Below, piece by piece: positions 34,901 to 42,332 of a stretch of DNA of 64,000 nucleotides. Location: contig CANLLN010000005.1 in the NCBI GenBank assembly GCA_947491945.1, positions 62,001-126,000 of the forward strand, read 5' to 3'. Made by a program: the position numbers and the translations under genes. The notes under the pieces are model-generated. The model made no database searches and had not been told where the DNA came from. It was given only the letters and a program-made list of their open reading frames with translations. Origin of the DNA: an uncultured Carboxylicivirga sp. Lineage in GTDB: Bacteria > Bacteroidota > Bacteroidia > Bacteroidales > Marinilabiliaceae. The number at the start of each line of letters is the position of its first letter. The stretch's first letter is position 1.

Positions 34901-37252
34901 ATTATTAATCTGAAAGGTAGCTGGTGTATATTTATTACCACTCTCATACACACCGACAGGATAAAGAACAGAGCCAGTAGGGCTCAATGAAAACTTGTAG
35001 TTAAGACCTTTATCGGATACCTGGCCTCTGGTTTTTATCATCTTGCTATTTCCAAACCCGCTTCCGGCAATGGGTTCGTTTACCGTCATCCGGTATTTAC
35101 CAATGTCCATAATACCGGAAGTAAGAGTAAAATAATCAAATGCCACATTACTTGACAAAGAGGCTCCGTCAGCATCATTCAATTCAACGTGACCCATGGT
35201 ATAATTCTCAGAGGTACTGCTCAGAACATGTCCTCCACCCCCAGATAAAACCAGTTTCCCAGCGGTAATCGTATTAGTAGTTATATTTCCTTTATCCACC
35301 GAAATATTACCGCCAACAGAAATGGCCTTATCGTTAAGATCTAAATTTCCTTTAGTTATCGTTAAATTTCCACTTATTGTTATCACTCGCTCACCCAGAG
35401 TAACCGTTTGCGCTTCTGACTCTTTGTTTAATTCGAGGGTGCTAAAATTAACATCACCATTCACAAGAGAGGGGTTAGCCCCTATAAAACGCGTTGTATT
35501 GGTACCCGTTGTATAGTTACCATCATTGGTAAAAGCACCTCCAATTTCCAGCGTTTTGTCAGCTGCATTCAAGGTGGTACTGGCTTCGATGGTAAGATCG
35601 TTTAATATGGTCAGTTTGCTTTGCAGAATAACTTCCTGCGAACCTCCAATAGTCGAGTTTGTTAGCTTAAGATTATTAAAGGGTGCAGTAGAGTTGATAT
35701 GAAACTCAGCTCCTGCTCCCAAAGTAGGTGTTTGAATTTCAATGGTACCGCCAGTCACATTGTAGTTACCCAATGTCGAGCCAATGTCAATGCCATTGGT
35801 GGTGGCCGTATTTACAGCATCGATGATAATCTGTCCGCCACTCATTGCAAAATAGTCATCACTGCCCGGCAAGGCAAATATGGCAGAAATGCCACGTCCA
35901 TCTGCCAAGGCATTGAGGTGCATAGTTCCGCCTGACTGAATATAGCTAAATTTACCGCTGGCATCTCCTTGCTTCAACTGGGTGGCATATACATCTCCAC
36001 CGGTTAATTCCAGCGTTCCGGGGTTATCGGCATTACTAAAATAGGTAATACCACCTGTGCCCTCCGGTACAGTAAATGAACCTGCCGACACTTTAAGTTT
36101 TCCGGAAACGGTGATGCCACGCCAGCCACCACCCGACTCGTGCGTGGCTACCGTGGCGCCATTAATCCACAACTGTGCTGTAGATGGGATGTGAAACTCA
36201 TTGGGCGCAGCCCCATCTCGGTTAGCTCCCAACTGAGGGATATTAATATTGGATTCTAATTTTAAAGTACCGGAATTCAGCACCAAAGCCAGACGCTCCC
36301 AACCTGCCAAGCCATCAGAACCTTCAATACCTGCTGTACCACTGATGGAACCAAAGAGCTTAAAATTGTTGGCATTATTGGCATTCACTATCAGTGTGTA
36401 AGTCCGGTCGCTTCCCTTATTGAGGAACATGCGATAAAGCGTAGTCACACCGTTACATACTAAGTCATTATCGGAGTTACCAGTGAAATTAACATTCACA
36501 GCACCCGTAGTGGCCGCAGCATACTGGTTAGCGTTAGAGAGCACAACGCTTCCGAAGTTTTTAAAATCACCCGAAGCATTAATACGATGAATAGCATTTC
36601 CGGTACCTACAGATATTTTACCCGCAGCATTTACAGTGATGTCATCGGTCACATCCAGGGTTAAAGCTGTGGTGCTGCTATTATCGTTAATTTGCAATGT
36701 TCCTTGCAAGATCGTTAGCTTACCGTTAAGCTCTAGGTTATTTAACAAAGTTACGGTTTGATTGGCATTGGTATTTACCTCAAGATTATAGAAGGTATCA
36801 GTACCACCCGAGCCATAGGTAAATGAGTTGCCTTCGAACACCACGGTTCCTTCCCCCTTACCTTTACTTATAAAATGCGATGCATCTGTCACCGTTGGAA
36901 AGTTATTTCCCTGGATATAAATCTTACCGCTTCCACGAAGAGTATTGATTTTATGCCCTGTAGTGGCACCCAACTTAAGGCTACCTCCATCAATGGTTAA
37001 AGTACCTAAATCCAAAGTTATAGCCGGGTCAGTTACCTGCACCGCCACCACCTTACCGGTTTTAATCACCACGTTATCACCGGCCGAAGGCACAGCACTG
37101 CCTACCGGGATGGCTCCGGCGGGATCCTTGGTCCATATATCCGGGTTATCCCAATCTCCACTTGCCAATGTGTACCAGGTATCCTGAGCCTGTGCAAGCC
37201 CTGAAATAGTTAATAATAAACTTAATACTAAGAAGAAGTAAGTATGTTTCAT
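28973..37252 (-). CDS. Giant secreted beta-strand repeat protein with T9SS type A sorting domain
   Basis: This 2759-residue protein has a signal peptide (FLVLSLLLTISGLAQAQ) and a C-terminal type IX secretion sorting domain of about 80 residues (LVVNCGWDS, VSVYTVSGALVMSE, LKPAIYIVKVNSD). It should be secreted and attached at the cell surface. The body is low in cysteine and rich in Gly, Thr, Asn and Ile strands (LTIDGGSLKLG-like). At least four Trp-bearing modules begin ASGDWDNPDIW (about 31), NTGNWDSNSTW (about 910), DNGHWDEKTTW (about 1800) and WTGGADGDWFNASNW (about 2219). Each is followed by a right-handed parallel beta-helix-like stretch. Size and fold suggest an adhesin or surface-layer stalk. 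ATG 37252 is preferred over the TTG at 37255. Confidence 0.8.
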   Translation of the reverse strand: MKHTYFFLVLSLLLTISGLAQAQDTWYTLASGDWDNPDIWTKDPAGAIPVGSAVPSAGDNVVIKTGKVVAVQVTDPAITLDLGTLTIDGGSLKLGATTGHKINTLRGSGKIYIQGNNFPTVTDASHFISKGKGEGTVVFEGNSFTYGSGGTDTFYNLEVNTNANQTVTLLNNLELNGKLTILQGTLQINDNSSTTALTLDVTDDITVNAAGKISVGTGNAIHRINASGDFKNFGSVVLSNANQYAAATTGAVNVNFTGNSDNDLVCNGVTTLYRMFLNKGSDRTYTLIVNANNANNFKLFGSISGTAGIEGSDGLAGWERLALVLNSGTLKLESNINIPQLGANRDGAAPNEFHIPSTAQLWINGATVATHESGGGWRGITVSGKLKVSAGSFTVPEGTGGITYFSNADNPGTLELTGGDVYATQLKQGDASGKFSYIQSGGTMHLNALADGRGISAIFALPGSDDYFAMSGGQIIIDAVNTATTNGIDIGSTLGNYNVTGGTIEIQTPTLGAGAEFHINSTAPFNNLKLTNSTIGGSQEVILQSKLTILNDLTIEASTTLNAADKTLEIGGAFTNDGNYTTGTNTTRFIGANPSLVNGDVNFSTLELNKESEAQTVTLGERVITISGNLTITKGNLDLNDKAISVGGNISVDKGNITTNTITAGKLVLSGGGGHVLSSTSENYTMGHVELNDADGASLSSNVAFDYFTLTSGIMDIGKYRMTVNEPIAGSGFGNSKMIKTRGQVSDKGLNYKFSLSPTGSVLYPVGVYESGNKYTPATFQINNAKNVLGTFAVAPVKGAHPASNPDFLYGVLDFYWRTFKTGFENIIDGDVSLFFDYYKEVDAGPWRKFYFYRQNKGEWFEHARGNRKISRLEFANAGGYIGGEFTAAVEGNSTGYNPFVNVRSFYSVNTGNWDSNSTWSHDATPGINDIVIIESGHKVSTNVDGRSAAQIEIKAGGTLDIGTTTGHNFIIIKGDGTFRTATGTIPDADYGNFVSSGTAIFEYYGSTDITTLPSSQEVYPNLHITGTGTKTTGDIDLTINGNLFVDDATFNISGDANGDVSISGDVDINTGTLTLPTGKSRIMDIDGNLTFSGTGTFNVAAGTTVEHHVNLNGNIVQGTGSIQLAEADAGAIVHFNGLQSAIFDKAGATNEKSEFYKIEINKPLGQNVLFQKGFTLPEDASDPVKNLILTSGECHLQSSNININLTTGGNDFLIPSGTTLKVDGATVKVGGDASNTGIWLDGSLIVDNNGTVNCNQGSNSFTDNYIEYSSSGDASIWIGNNSQLYVGSQIRRSLKTDVGLLSFSQNAASDTVIVGMNEAGNTSRGLFEIMGAGSSFTQAAGAKITIARGHGAGYRSLCFDPGTATLGTGSGFVIGSDTNTPANQEVGIYAAKPFNNLVINAHNAPKATLMVVPLSLQESLTIGAGAELDAAGLDVSIKGDFTNAGTYTANNNTTYFDGTNDQTITGITTFYNLVKRTTANTLNLASTIDVANSLSLLSGTLSTGANNLNVQGNVVNNATTLSSDASWGIVMNGTADIQELSGTGMFGRLTIDNNKGVVLPTQSREIGFTDKLVMVDGVFDIGCNLLVFGENAIIEAVNPFSNSNMIQTNLSFTDNGIKKVFPKVSGSTYNFIYPIGSLGKYTPVTANVYNNGNNTGSILVKAADEPVSAIVNRPVTAFNDVENVLQYNWTLDAEGINEFEADFVMQGYATDVWVSDGNRPGDYITARILLGEVEWNKFEDADYFDESTTELTFVFGKNGARVDDNEIDGDYTAGVAGDDQSSDEDDAIPDQLAAYITVTDNGHWDEKTTWKPYNPATGDIDMQGEGPNGGPRGSLAYIDRPVVMNANFMAAYRTDIAANGIIITGNTFGHRLGAVSGTGTIKVQSGDIPAGVYDEFFSASGGTLEFAGTNTDYEILGEITAVNNLVFSGSGTRRFAQQDLQLLGDWTLNGPAVINEHNKALYVSGDISFSGGSYNGRSGLLILNGASHQTVSGTVDFTTAGGGALYDLTIKNSTGVTLLNNMEVSNVLNLDNGVLSTKSGGSLTITNTSTSAVIGGGATSYVEGPLRKWINNDQSFVFPVGDAARCARTELSVDANSGGVWGVRYRNANPLADGKDPDIKTSPLEFVSHNEYWQVIAPNTGSAANMTLRWDDASGVTPDANFRVVNWNNSWEQIDRPLNPYSINTTDKNVSFTNALSFSGGTSRYLTFGTISIPLATWTGGADGDWFNASNWSDNKVPDASSIVTIAQSGTAPYIKNTTQVAQVNELTINHSDSLKIYPGGQLTVNGKLTTYGYMLVLNTNKQPASLITKANVDAVPANANVVGDITFKWTYDNIRWWFIGHGITNPLMSSYEKIRDPQNNDYVLYDLLDDKTFRKISNEVASYPLEDQNELKGYLFKVRDPKAEVVHTGKLNNEAGYSRPLQESATYDWQIMANPYPAYYSLKDADPADFVNTAGTVYVTESTRNSDKFFHTYNVDSKIASPKNNFNGILAPNQAFYIQTEAGKGGEPVYMKAANRMHDPNKSSLKSASAGEQNVLRLQLRNESGEADEAVIALRPDGDVAFTRLDSKQRFENNPMSYLYSLVDDERAVINVLPELSGEFSQPLGIWSKAGEHHLYIKGLETLTEDYELVLEDRHTGVMTTMKAETVYTFNTEKGTYEDRFVLHFKTAEVEVPTDIEDHDDASSVAVYVEEGAKLVVNCGWDSPEKQVSVYTVSGALVMSEAFRGDVFTQPLNLKPAIYIVKVNSDTDSYQQKVMIQ

Positions 37253-37255
37253 CAA

Positions 37256-38948
37256 TTCAAATTTTCTTATTCATTGTTCCCCAACGGCACTTTTTTCTTT
37301 TTACCAAAGACCTTATACGCACCTTCTGTAATAGGTTACGTTATCTACGCACTTGAAACCAAGTTATTAGGAAATTTTACACCTGCCAAAATACCTTCAA
37401 TAACCGCCTATTCAGCGCGCACAAAGAAATACAGCCCCTGTTTAATCCCCAACATTTTTTGACGATTTGTGCGAAATTTTCCACTAAAAAATTCGAAAAA
37501 CCTAAGCTCCACATGCCACAAAATATCAAGTAGTCGTTTATGTGCACCTGGCTCTTCCAAAATTGCTTGTAAGTCCTGCCAAAAAAATAACGCTTTCCTA
37601 ACAAGTAAGTGCGTTGGATTGTTTTTGAAGGTAGTTGTTAGCTGGTAGGGATTAGGTGTTAGAGGATAGAAACTGGCGTTTACGAGTATCTAAGGAACAG
37701 TTCTTTATAAGCATCTTGCAGAGGAGAACCGTTCCTTTCAATCCCCCTGAAACACTTAGCTTGTAACAAGCGGGTAACCGGTCCCCCTTTTCAAAGGTGG
37801 ACAAGATATTGTTTTAGTGATACAGTCGATATTAAAGTAATAGGTACAGCTTCACGAAGGGGCACAATCTGCGGTAATTTGCGTAATCTGCGGTTAACTT
37901 TTTATTCAACCCGCCCTGGGGTTGTTTTATGTACTTGACTTATCCCACGGGTTAAAACTCATGGTTATTCACTGTCAACCCCTTTCGCGGTTTTAAACGA
38001 TTAATTAGAAGCTAAAGACTTCGCTTGTATGCACAAAGGGAACAGTTCTTTAAGCATCTTGCAGTGGAGAACCGTTCCTTTCAATCCCCCTGAAACATTT
38101 AGCCTGCAACAAGCGGATAACTGGTCCCCCTTTTCAAAGGTGGACAAGATCTTTTTTATTGATACAATCGATTTTAAGGTAAGAAGCACAGCTTCTCGAA
38201 GGGAAGCTATCTATATTAATCTGCGTAATCTGCGGACAGAACCGTTCCATAAATCAATTCACTATTCAATCCCCCTGAAACATTTAGCTTGTAACAAGCG
38301 GATAACCGGTCCCCCTTTTCAAAGGTGGACAAGATCTTTTTTATTGATACAATCGATTTTAAAGTAAGAAGCACAGCTTCTCGAAGGGAAGCTATCTATA
38401 TTAATCTGCGTAATCCGCGGACAGAACCGTTCCATAAATCAATTCACTATTCAATCCCCCTAAAACACTTAGCTTGTAACAAGCGGGTAACCGGTCCCCC
38501 TTTTCAAAGGTGGACAAGATCTTGTTTTATTGATACAGTCGATATTAAAGTAAGAAGCACAGCTTCACGAAGGGAAGCTATCTTTATTAATCTGCGTAAT
38601 CCGCGGACAGAACCGTTCCATAAATCAATTCACTATTCAATCCCCCTGAAACATTTAGCTTGCAACAAGCGGGTAACTGGTCCCCCTTTTCAAAGGTGGA
38701 CAAGTTCTTTTTTATTGATACAATCGATTTTAAAGTAAGAAGCACAGCTTCTCGAAGGGAAGCTATCTATATTAATCTGCGGTTAACTTTTTATTCAACC
38801 AGCTTTGGGGTTGTTCTATGTACCTGACTTATCACACGGGTTTTAACCCGTGGTTATTCACTGTCAACCCCTTCGGGGTTAGGGGTTAGCTGGTTGGTGT
38901 TAGATACTAGGAACTAACACCTAAGAGCTAAGAGCTAAAAACTTACGC
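37256..38948. repeat. Noncoding repeat array with 185-bp units and three-hairpin tails
   Basis: This 1.7-kb gap contains five copies of a unit starting CAATCCCCC at 37739, 38082, 38267, 38452 and 38638; the last four are in tandem at 185-186 bp spacing. Each unit holds the palindrome GCTTGTAACAAGC, a GTCCCCCTTT/AAAGGTGGAC hairpin and AGCTTC/GAAGCT. The first and last copies run into a shared tail (about 37890-37990 and 38775-38880) of GGGTTGTT, CACGGGTT/AACCCGTGG and CAACCCC...GGGTT stems. Open frames across the units are periodic artefacts. The array ends with a TAGCT-type palindrome at 38896-38921. No transposase or IS ends seen. Confidence 0.75.
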
Positions 38949-40043
38949 TTACTCAACCTTACGCAGTGCCTTCCAGTCGGTCACACAGCATATCTTACCT
39001 TTCAGGGCAGGGCATTTTTGCTCCAATATCTTTTCTACTTCAGCAGGTCTGTCCAGTCCATTAAACAGCTCAAGTGGAAAGTCAGCATCGCGCAGCTCGG
39101 GCTCTGTATCCACGTTACGCAATCCGAAGGTACGCACCTCTAATTCTTCAAAGCCGGGCATGATCTGCCGATTGCTCTTAACATAACTAAAGGCACCTAA
39201 ACGATCTTCAGCCACCACCGGCACCACATGAAAAGCCCGATCGACTTGTGGGAGCAACAACTGCCTGAACTCTCGACTTGCCATACCCAGCACCATGGCT
39301 ACCACCATACCTCCCGATATAATAATCTCACCAGGCTTATAGCGTTGATAATTGAAATGTATGGGGTGCGTATTCTTGAAATAAGTGGCCCAGAAAAGAT
39401 TCTCACTCTTCCCAACAGGGCGCACAAAAGGATGTAATATCAAGTCGCCACTCTTAAAATCTTTGATCTTATTTTCAATATTGATGCCCCTTACGCGCGC
39501 CAGTATCTTCTCTTTAAAATGATGATTCTTAAGACTTCCTTCCCAGGGCATACCCGATGATTCAATAACATTGATGGGCGGAAACAAGGTGATACGCTCC
39601 AGCGTAAAGACCGCCTCGCCCCGCTGATTGGACAGCAGATGTTCCGACTCCACAATACTATAATTACCATTGGATGTGGCTCGTACATCTTTTATGCGTA
39701 TAGCACAAGAGAAGGTATCACCTGCAAAAGCAGGATTGAGATAAAGCGCATTGCGTATCTCGAGATGCAGGAGGCTGGAGTGTGCAAAGTTCTCCACCCC
39801 CAGGCTCAGTGTCAGATTCATTAAAAAACCATAGGGCAGAAACATCTCATGGAAACCCAGTATGCCGGCAAATTCACGACTATTCTCAGGATAGGAAGAA
39901 GTGGGCATCAATCCACTCCACAAACTATGTACCGACTCGTCGGCGGTGATGTTAAAATGACTGATGATTTCCTGGCCTATCGCTACCCGATTAATGTCCA
40001 GACCATAATTAACTGTTTTGTTTGGCTTAAGATATCCTTGCAT
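38949..40043 (-). CDS. MaoC-like double hot-dog hydratase/dehydratase
   Basis: This 364-residue cytoplasmic protein has two hot-dog folds. The second half (about 185-345) contains HFNYQRYKPGEIIISGGMVVAMVLG, a MaoC-like substrate-channel segment. The first half has LYLNPAFAGDTFSCAIRI, the NPxxAGDT motif seen in mesaconyl-CoA hydratase-type proteins. A likely reaction is hydration or dehydration of a branched or dicarboxylic acyl-CoA. It ends with a cysteine-bearing tail, KGKICCVTDWKALRK. The gene is alone, with a promoter TATTTTTG (40071-40064 on the minus strand) 21-28 bases upstream. It is divergent from an SDR gene. The substrate is not inferable from context. Confidence 0.6.
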   Translation of the reverse strand: MQGYLKPNKTVNYGLDINRVAIGQEIISHFNITADESVHSLWSGLMPTSSYPENSREFAGILGFHEMFLPYGFLMNLTLSLGVENFAHSSLLHLEIRNALYLNPAFAGDTFSCAIRIKDVRATSNGNYSIVESEHLLSNQRGEAVFTLERITLFPPINVIESSGMPWEGSLKNHHFKEKILARVRGINIENKIKDFKSGDLILHPFVRPVGKSENLFWATYFKNTHPIHFNYQRYKPGEIIISGGMVVAMVLGMASREFRQLLLPQVDRAFHVVPVVAEDRLGAFSYVKSNRQIMPGFEELEVRTFGLRNVDTEPELRDADFPLELFNGLDRPAEVEKILEQKCPALKGKICCVTDWKALRKVE

Positions 40044-40468
40044 GGTTTAATGTTTATGACCTTCAAAAATACAGCTTTTAATTGAACAAAGGGCACGTCA
40101 GACAAGGCATAGCGCCATAAAAGTACATTTTGCTTTCAATCCCCCAACATAATCCTCTCATCGCTTTCAATTTTTAAACACTAACGCCAACAACCTTTAA
40201 GATGCTAAGTACCCTAACCAAAAAGCAATGCATCTTAAACACTGATGGACACCCCTTTTGATGATTTATATAACAAAATGGCTCGATACTATGAAGAAAA
40301 TAACAATAAAAACCAGGCAGAATATTGAATGCACGGCTTTATACTCCAAATAAGTAGTTTTAAGCACAAAAGCAGGAATCAAACACACTAAATACTATAT
40401 TTGTTAATTACATGAAGTATTACACCCTAACTCGAATCAGTTAAAAAAACAAATATTCTTATTAAGAT
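40044..40468. other. 425-bp divergent intergenic region with two promoters
   Basis: Two TAnnTTTG elements face outward: TATTTTTG on the minus strand (40064-40071) for the MaoC-like gene and TATATTTG on the plus strand (40396-40403) for the SDR gene. A ten-codon ORF (40412-40444, MKYYTLTRIS) lies in the SDR leader but is not convincing. The middle of the region is AT-rich, and I see no structured element in it. Confidence 0.5.
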
Positions 40469-41314
40469 ATGACAAGCCTAACTGAAAAAACAGCGATTAT
40501 CACGGGCCCTACCAGTGGTATCGGCCGTAGCTTTGCCCTCCATCTGGCAAAAAAAGGATACCGTCTGCTGCTGATTGCCCGTCGCGAAGATAAACTGAGT
40601 GAACTGTGCCGTTACGTAGAGCAGCACTACAATACGAAAGCATCCTACCTACGTGCCGATCTGGCGGAAGAGGCTTCCATCGCCATGGTTGAGAAGGAGC
40701 TATCGCAATTACCCTCCGTTGACCTACTCATCAATAACGCAGGCTTTGGCGTAGCCGGACATTTTGGCGAAATACCCTTACAAGAGCAGATGAACATGGT
40801 TAATGTACATATCTCAAGTACTCTGCGCTTTACCTACGCTGTGCTGCCCGCCATGAAAAAACAACGCAGGGGTGCCATCATCAATGTGGCCTCGCTTAGC
40901 GCTTTTATGGTACTTCCAGGCAATGTGATGTATGCTACCACCAAGGCTGCCATGATTCGTTTCTCGCAGACACTACAGACAGAGCTACAGTACTACAATA
41001 TACGCGTTCAGGCCCTGAGTCCCGGTTTCACACGCACCGATTTCCATGCTTCCATACCGCGTCGCAGCGAGTATATGCAGGATATCCCTAAATGGTTATG
41101 GATATCGCCGGAGGAAGTTGTAAAAGCCTCGCTAATCAACCTGAAAGGACGGCGCGTGATATGCATCCCCGGCATCATTAATAAGACATTGTACCACATC
41201 AATAAGAATAAGGTAATAGCGCTGTTGATGCGTAAAATGGTGGGACACCGCCTGAAACCCTTAACCAAACACAATAAAGCTGTTGTGGATCACGAGGCAG
41301 CCACCACATCATAA
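40469..41314 (+). CDS. Short-chain dehydrogenase/reductase
   Basis: This 281-residue classical SDR has the NAD(P)-binding glycine motif TGPTSGIGRSFA at the N terminus, NNAG in the third strand region and the catalytic triad in NVASLSAFMVLPGNVMYATTKAA (Ser, then Y-x3-K). The C-terminal 60 residues are basic and partly hydrophobic (GIINKTLYHINKNKVIALLMRKMVG), possibly membrane-associating. Substrate unknown. It is divergent from the MaoC-like gene; the pair would fit acyl-CoA or ketone metabolism, but that is inference. It ends 14 bases before the convergent amrS gene, with no room for a typical terminator. Confidence 0.85.
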   Translation: MTSLTEKTAIITGPTSGIGRSFALHLAKKGYRLLLIARREDKLSELCRYVEQHYNTKASYLRADLAEEASIAMVEKELSQLPSVDLLINNAGFGVAGHFGEIPLQEQMNMVNVHISSTLRFTYAVLPAMKKQRRGAIINVASLSAFMVLPGNVMYATTKAAMIRFSQTLQTELQYYNIRVQALSPGFTRTDFHASIPRRSEYMQDIPKWLWISPEEVVKASLINLKGRRVICIPGIINKTLYHINKNKVIALLMRKMVGHRLKPLTKHNKAVVDHEAATTS

Positions 41315-41327
41315 ATTCAAACTTTGA

Positions 41328-42332
41328 TCAATACTTATAAACCCCCTCCGGCGCCCTACCACACTGGGAACATAGACCATTCTCAAGTTTTGAAGTGATG
41401 CGGTAAGCCTGCCGCTGTATCAACACAGCCTTACAGTGGCGACAATAACTGTGTGAATACTTACTACTGCCTATATTGCCCACATATACATAGTGCATAC
41501 CCGCTGTAAGCGCCGCCTCAGCAGTGCCAAGCAGTTGTTCTAAAGGCGTTGAGGCAATGCCCATAAGACGATGGTTGGGCACAAAACGGTTCAGGTGTAA
41601 AGGTACCTGTGAAAAACCATTTTTGACCAGCCAGGCAAAGAATTTCTGCAGGGATTCCTCAGCATCACTGTAACCGGGTATCAGCAGATAAGTTATCTCC
41701 AGCCAAACATCGGACATCATTAAACGTAATAAATTATTTAATACGGGCTGCAGCCTTATGCCCGATAAGCGCCGACAGACTCCTTCATCAAAACTCTTAA
41801 TATCAATGTTGGCAGCATCTAGAAAAGGGATCAGTGCAGCCAGTGGCTTGGGATTGATATAGGCAGCTGAGACCAGTAAATTCTTCAGTCCTGCCTGACG
41901 AGCCAGTCGTGCCGTGTCCAACATATAATCATAGTAGGCTACCGGATCGGTATAAGTATAGGCAATGGAAGCACAAGACTTGCTGAGCGCTTGCTCAACC
42001 GCTGCGGCCGGAGCCAAAGGAATACTATCAATATCAGAAGGGGCATGCTGCGATATTTCATGATTCTGACAATTTAAGCAGCGCAGGTTACAGCCCGCCA
42101 TGGCTATGGACAGGCATTGTGTACCGGGCAAAAAGTGATAGAGCGGCTTCTTCTCCACCGGATCCACATGCAAGGCACACGCCTTTCCGTAAGCCGTGCT
42201 TATCAGCTGCCCGTCGTTATGTGTGCGTGTACGACAGATACCCGTTTGACCCGGCTGCAAACGACAACCATGGGGGCATAGCTCACAAACTACACATCCC
42301 TTCTCCATCCGATAATAACTAGCCCTATGCAT
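41328..42332 (-). CDS. amrS: AmmeMemoRadiSam system radical SAM enzyme
   Basis: This 334-residue radical SAM enzyme is related to pyruvate formate-lyase activating enzyme. The [4Fe-4S] ligands are C81, C85 and C88 in AGCNLRCLNCQNHEIS. The N-terminal segment has further cysteines (CVVCELCPHGCRL, GICRTR), and the C terminus ends in a zinc-ribbon-like CRHC...CSQCGRAPEGVYKY. It overlaps the upstream Memo/AMMECR1 fusion gene by eight bases, so the two are translationally coupled. The AmmeMemoRadiSam set is widely conserved but its reaction is not established. A modification of a protein, or oxidation of a cofactor-bound residue, has been speculated. Confidence 0.9.
   Translation of the reverse strand: MHRASYYRMEKGCVVCELCPHGCRLQPGQTGICRTRTHNDGQLISTAYGKACALHVDPVEKKPLYHFLPGTQCLSIAMAGCNLRCLNCQNHEISQHAPSDIDSIPLAPAAAVEQALSKSCASIAYTYTDPVAYYDYMLDTARLARQAGLKNLLVSAAYINPKPLAALIPFLDAANIDIKSFDEGVCRRLSGIRLQPVLNNLLRLMMSDVWLEITYLLIPGYSDAEESLQKFFAWLVKNGFSQVPLHLNRFVPNHRLMGIASTPLEQLLGTAEAALTAGMHYVYVGNIGSSKYSHSYCRHCKAVLIQRQAYRITSKLENGLCSQCGRAPEGVYKY

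Noticed and set aside
38029-38738. Two plus-strand open frames (112 and 137 residues) with repeated peptide segments
   Set aside because: They lie wholly in the 185-bp noncoding repeat array. The peptide repetition follows the DNA repeat, and the frames persist only by chance of unit length; no start context or domain.
37739-38770. Possible CRISPR array (regular repeats)
   Set aside because: Units are about 185 bp and repeated over their whole length, without unique spacers, and no cas genes are present.
40412-40444. Ten-codon leader ORF (MKYYTLTRIS) before the SDR gene
   Set aside because: No codon bias toward a relevant amino acid and no attenuator hairpin downstream.
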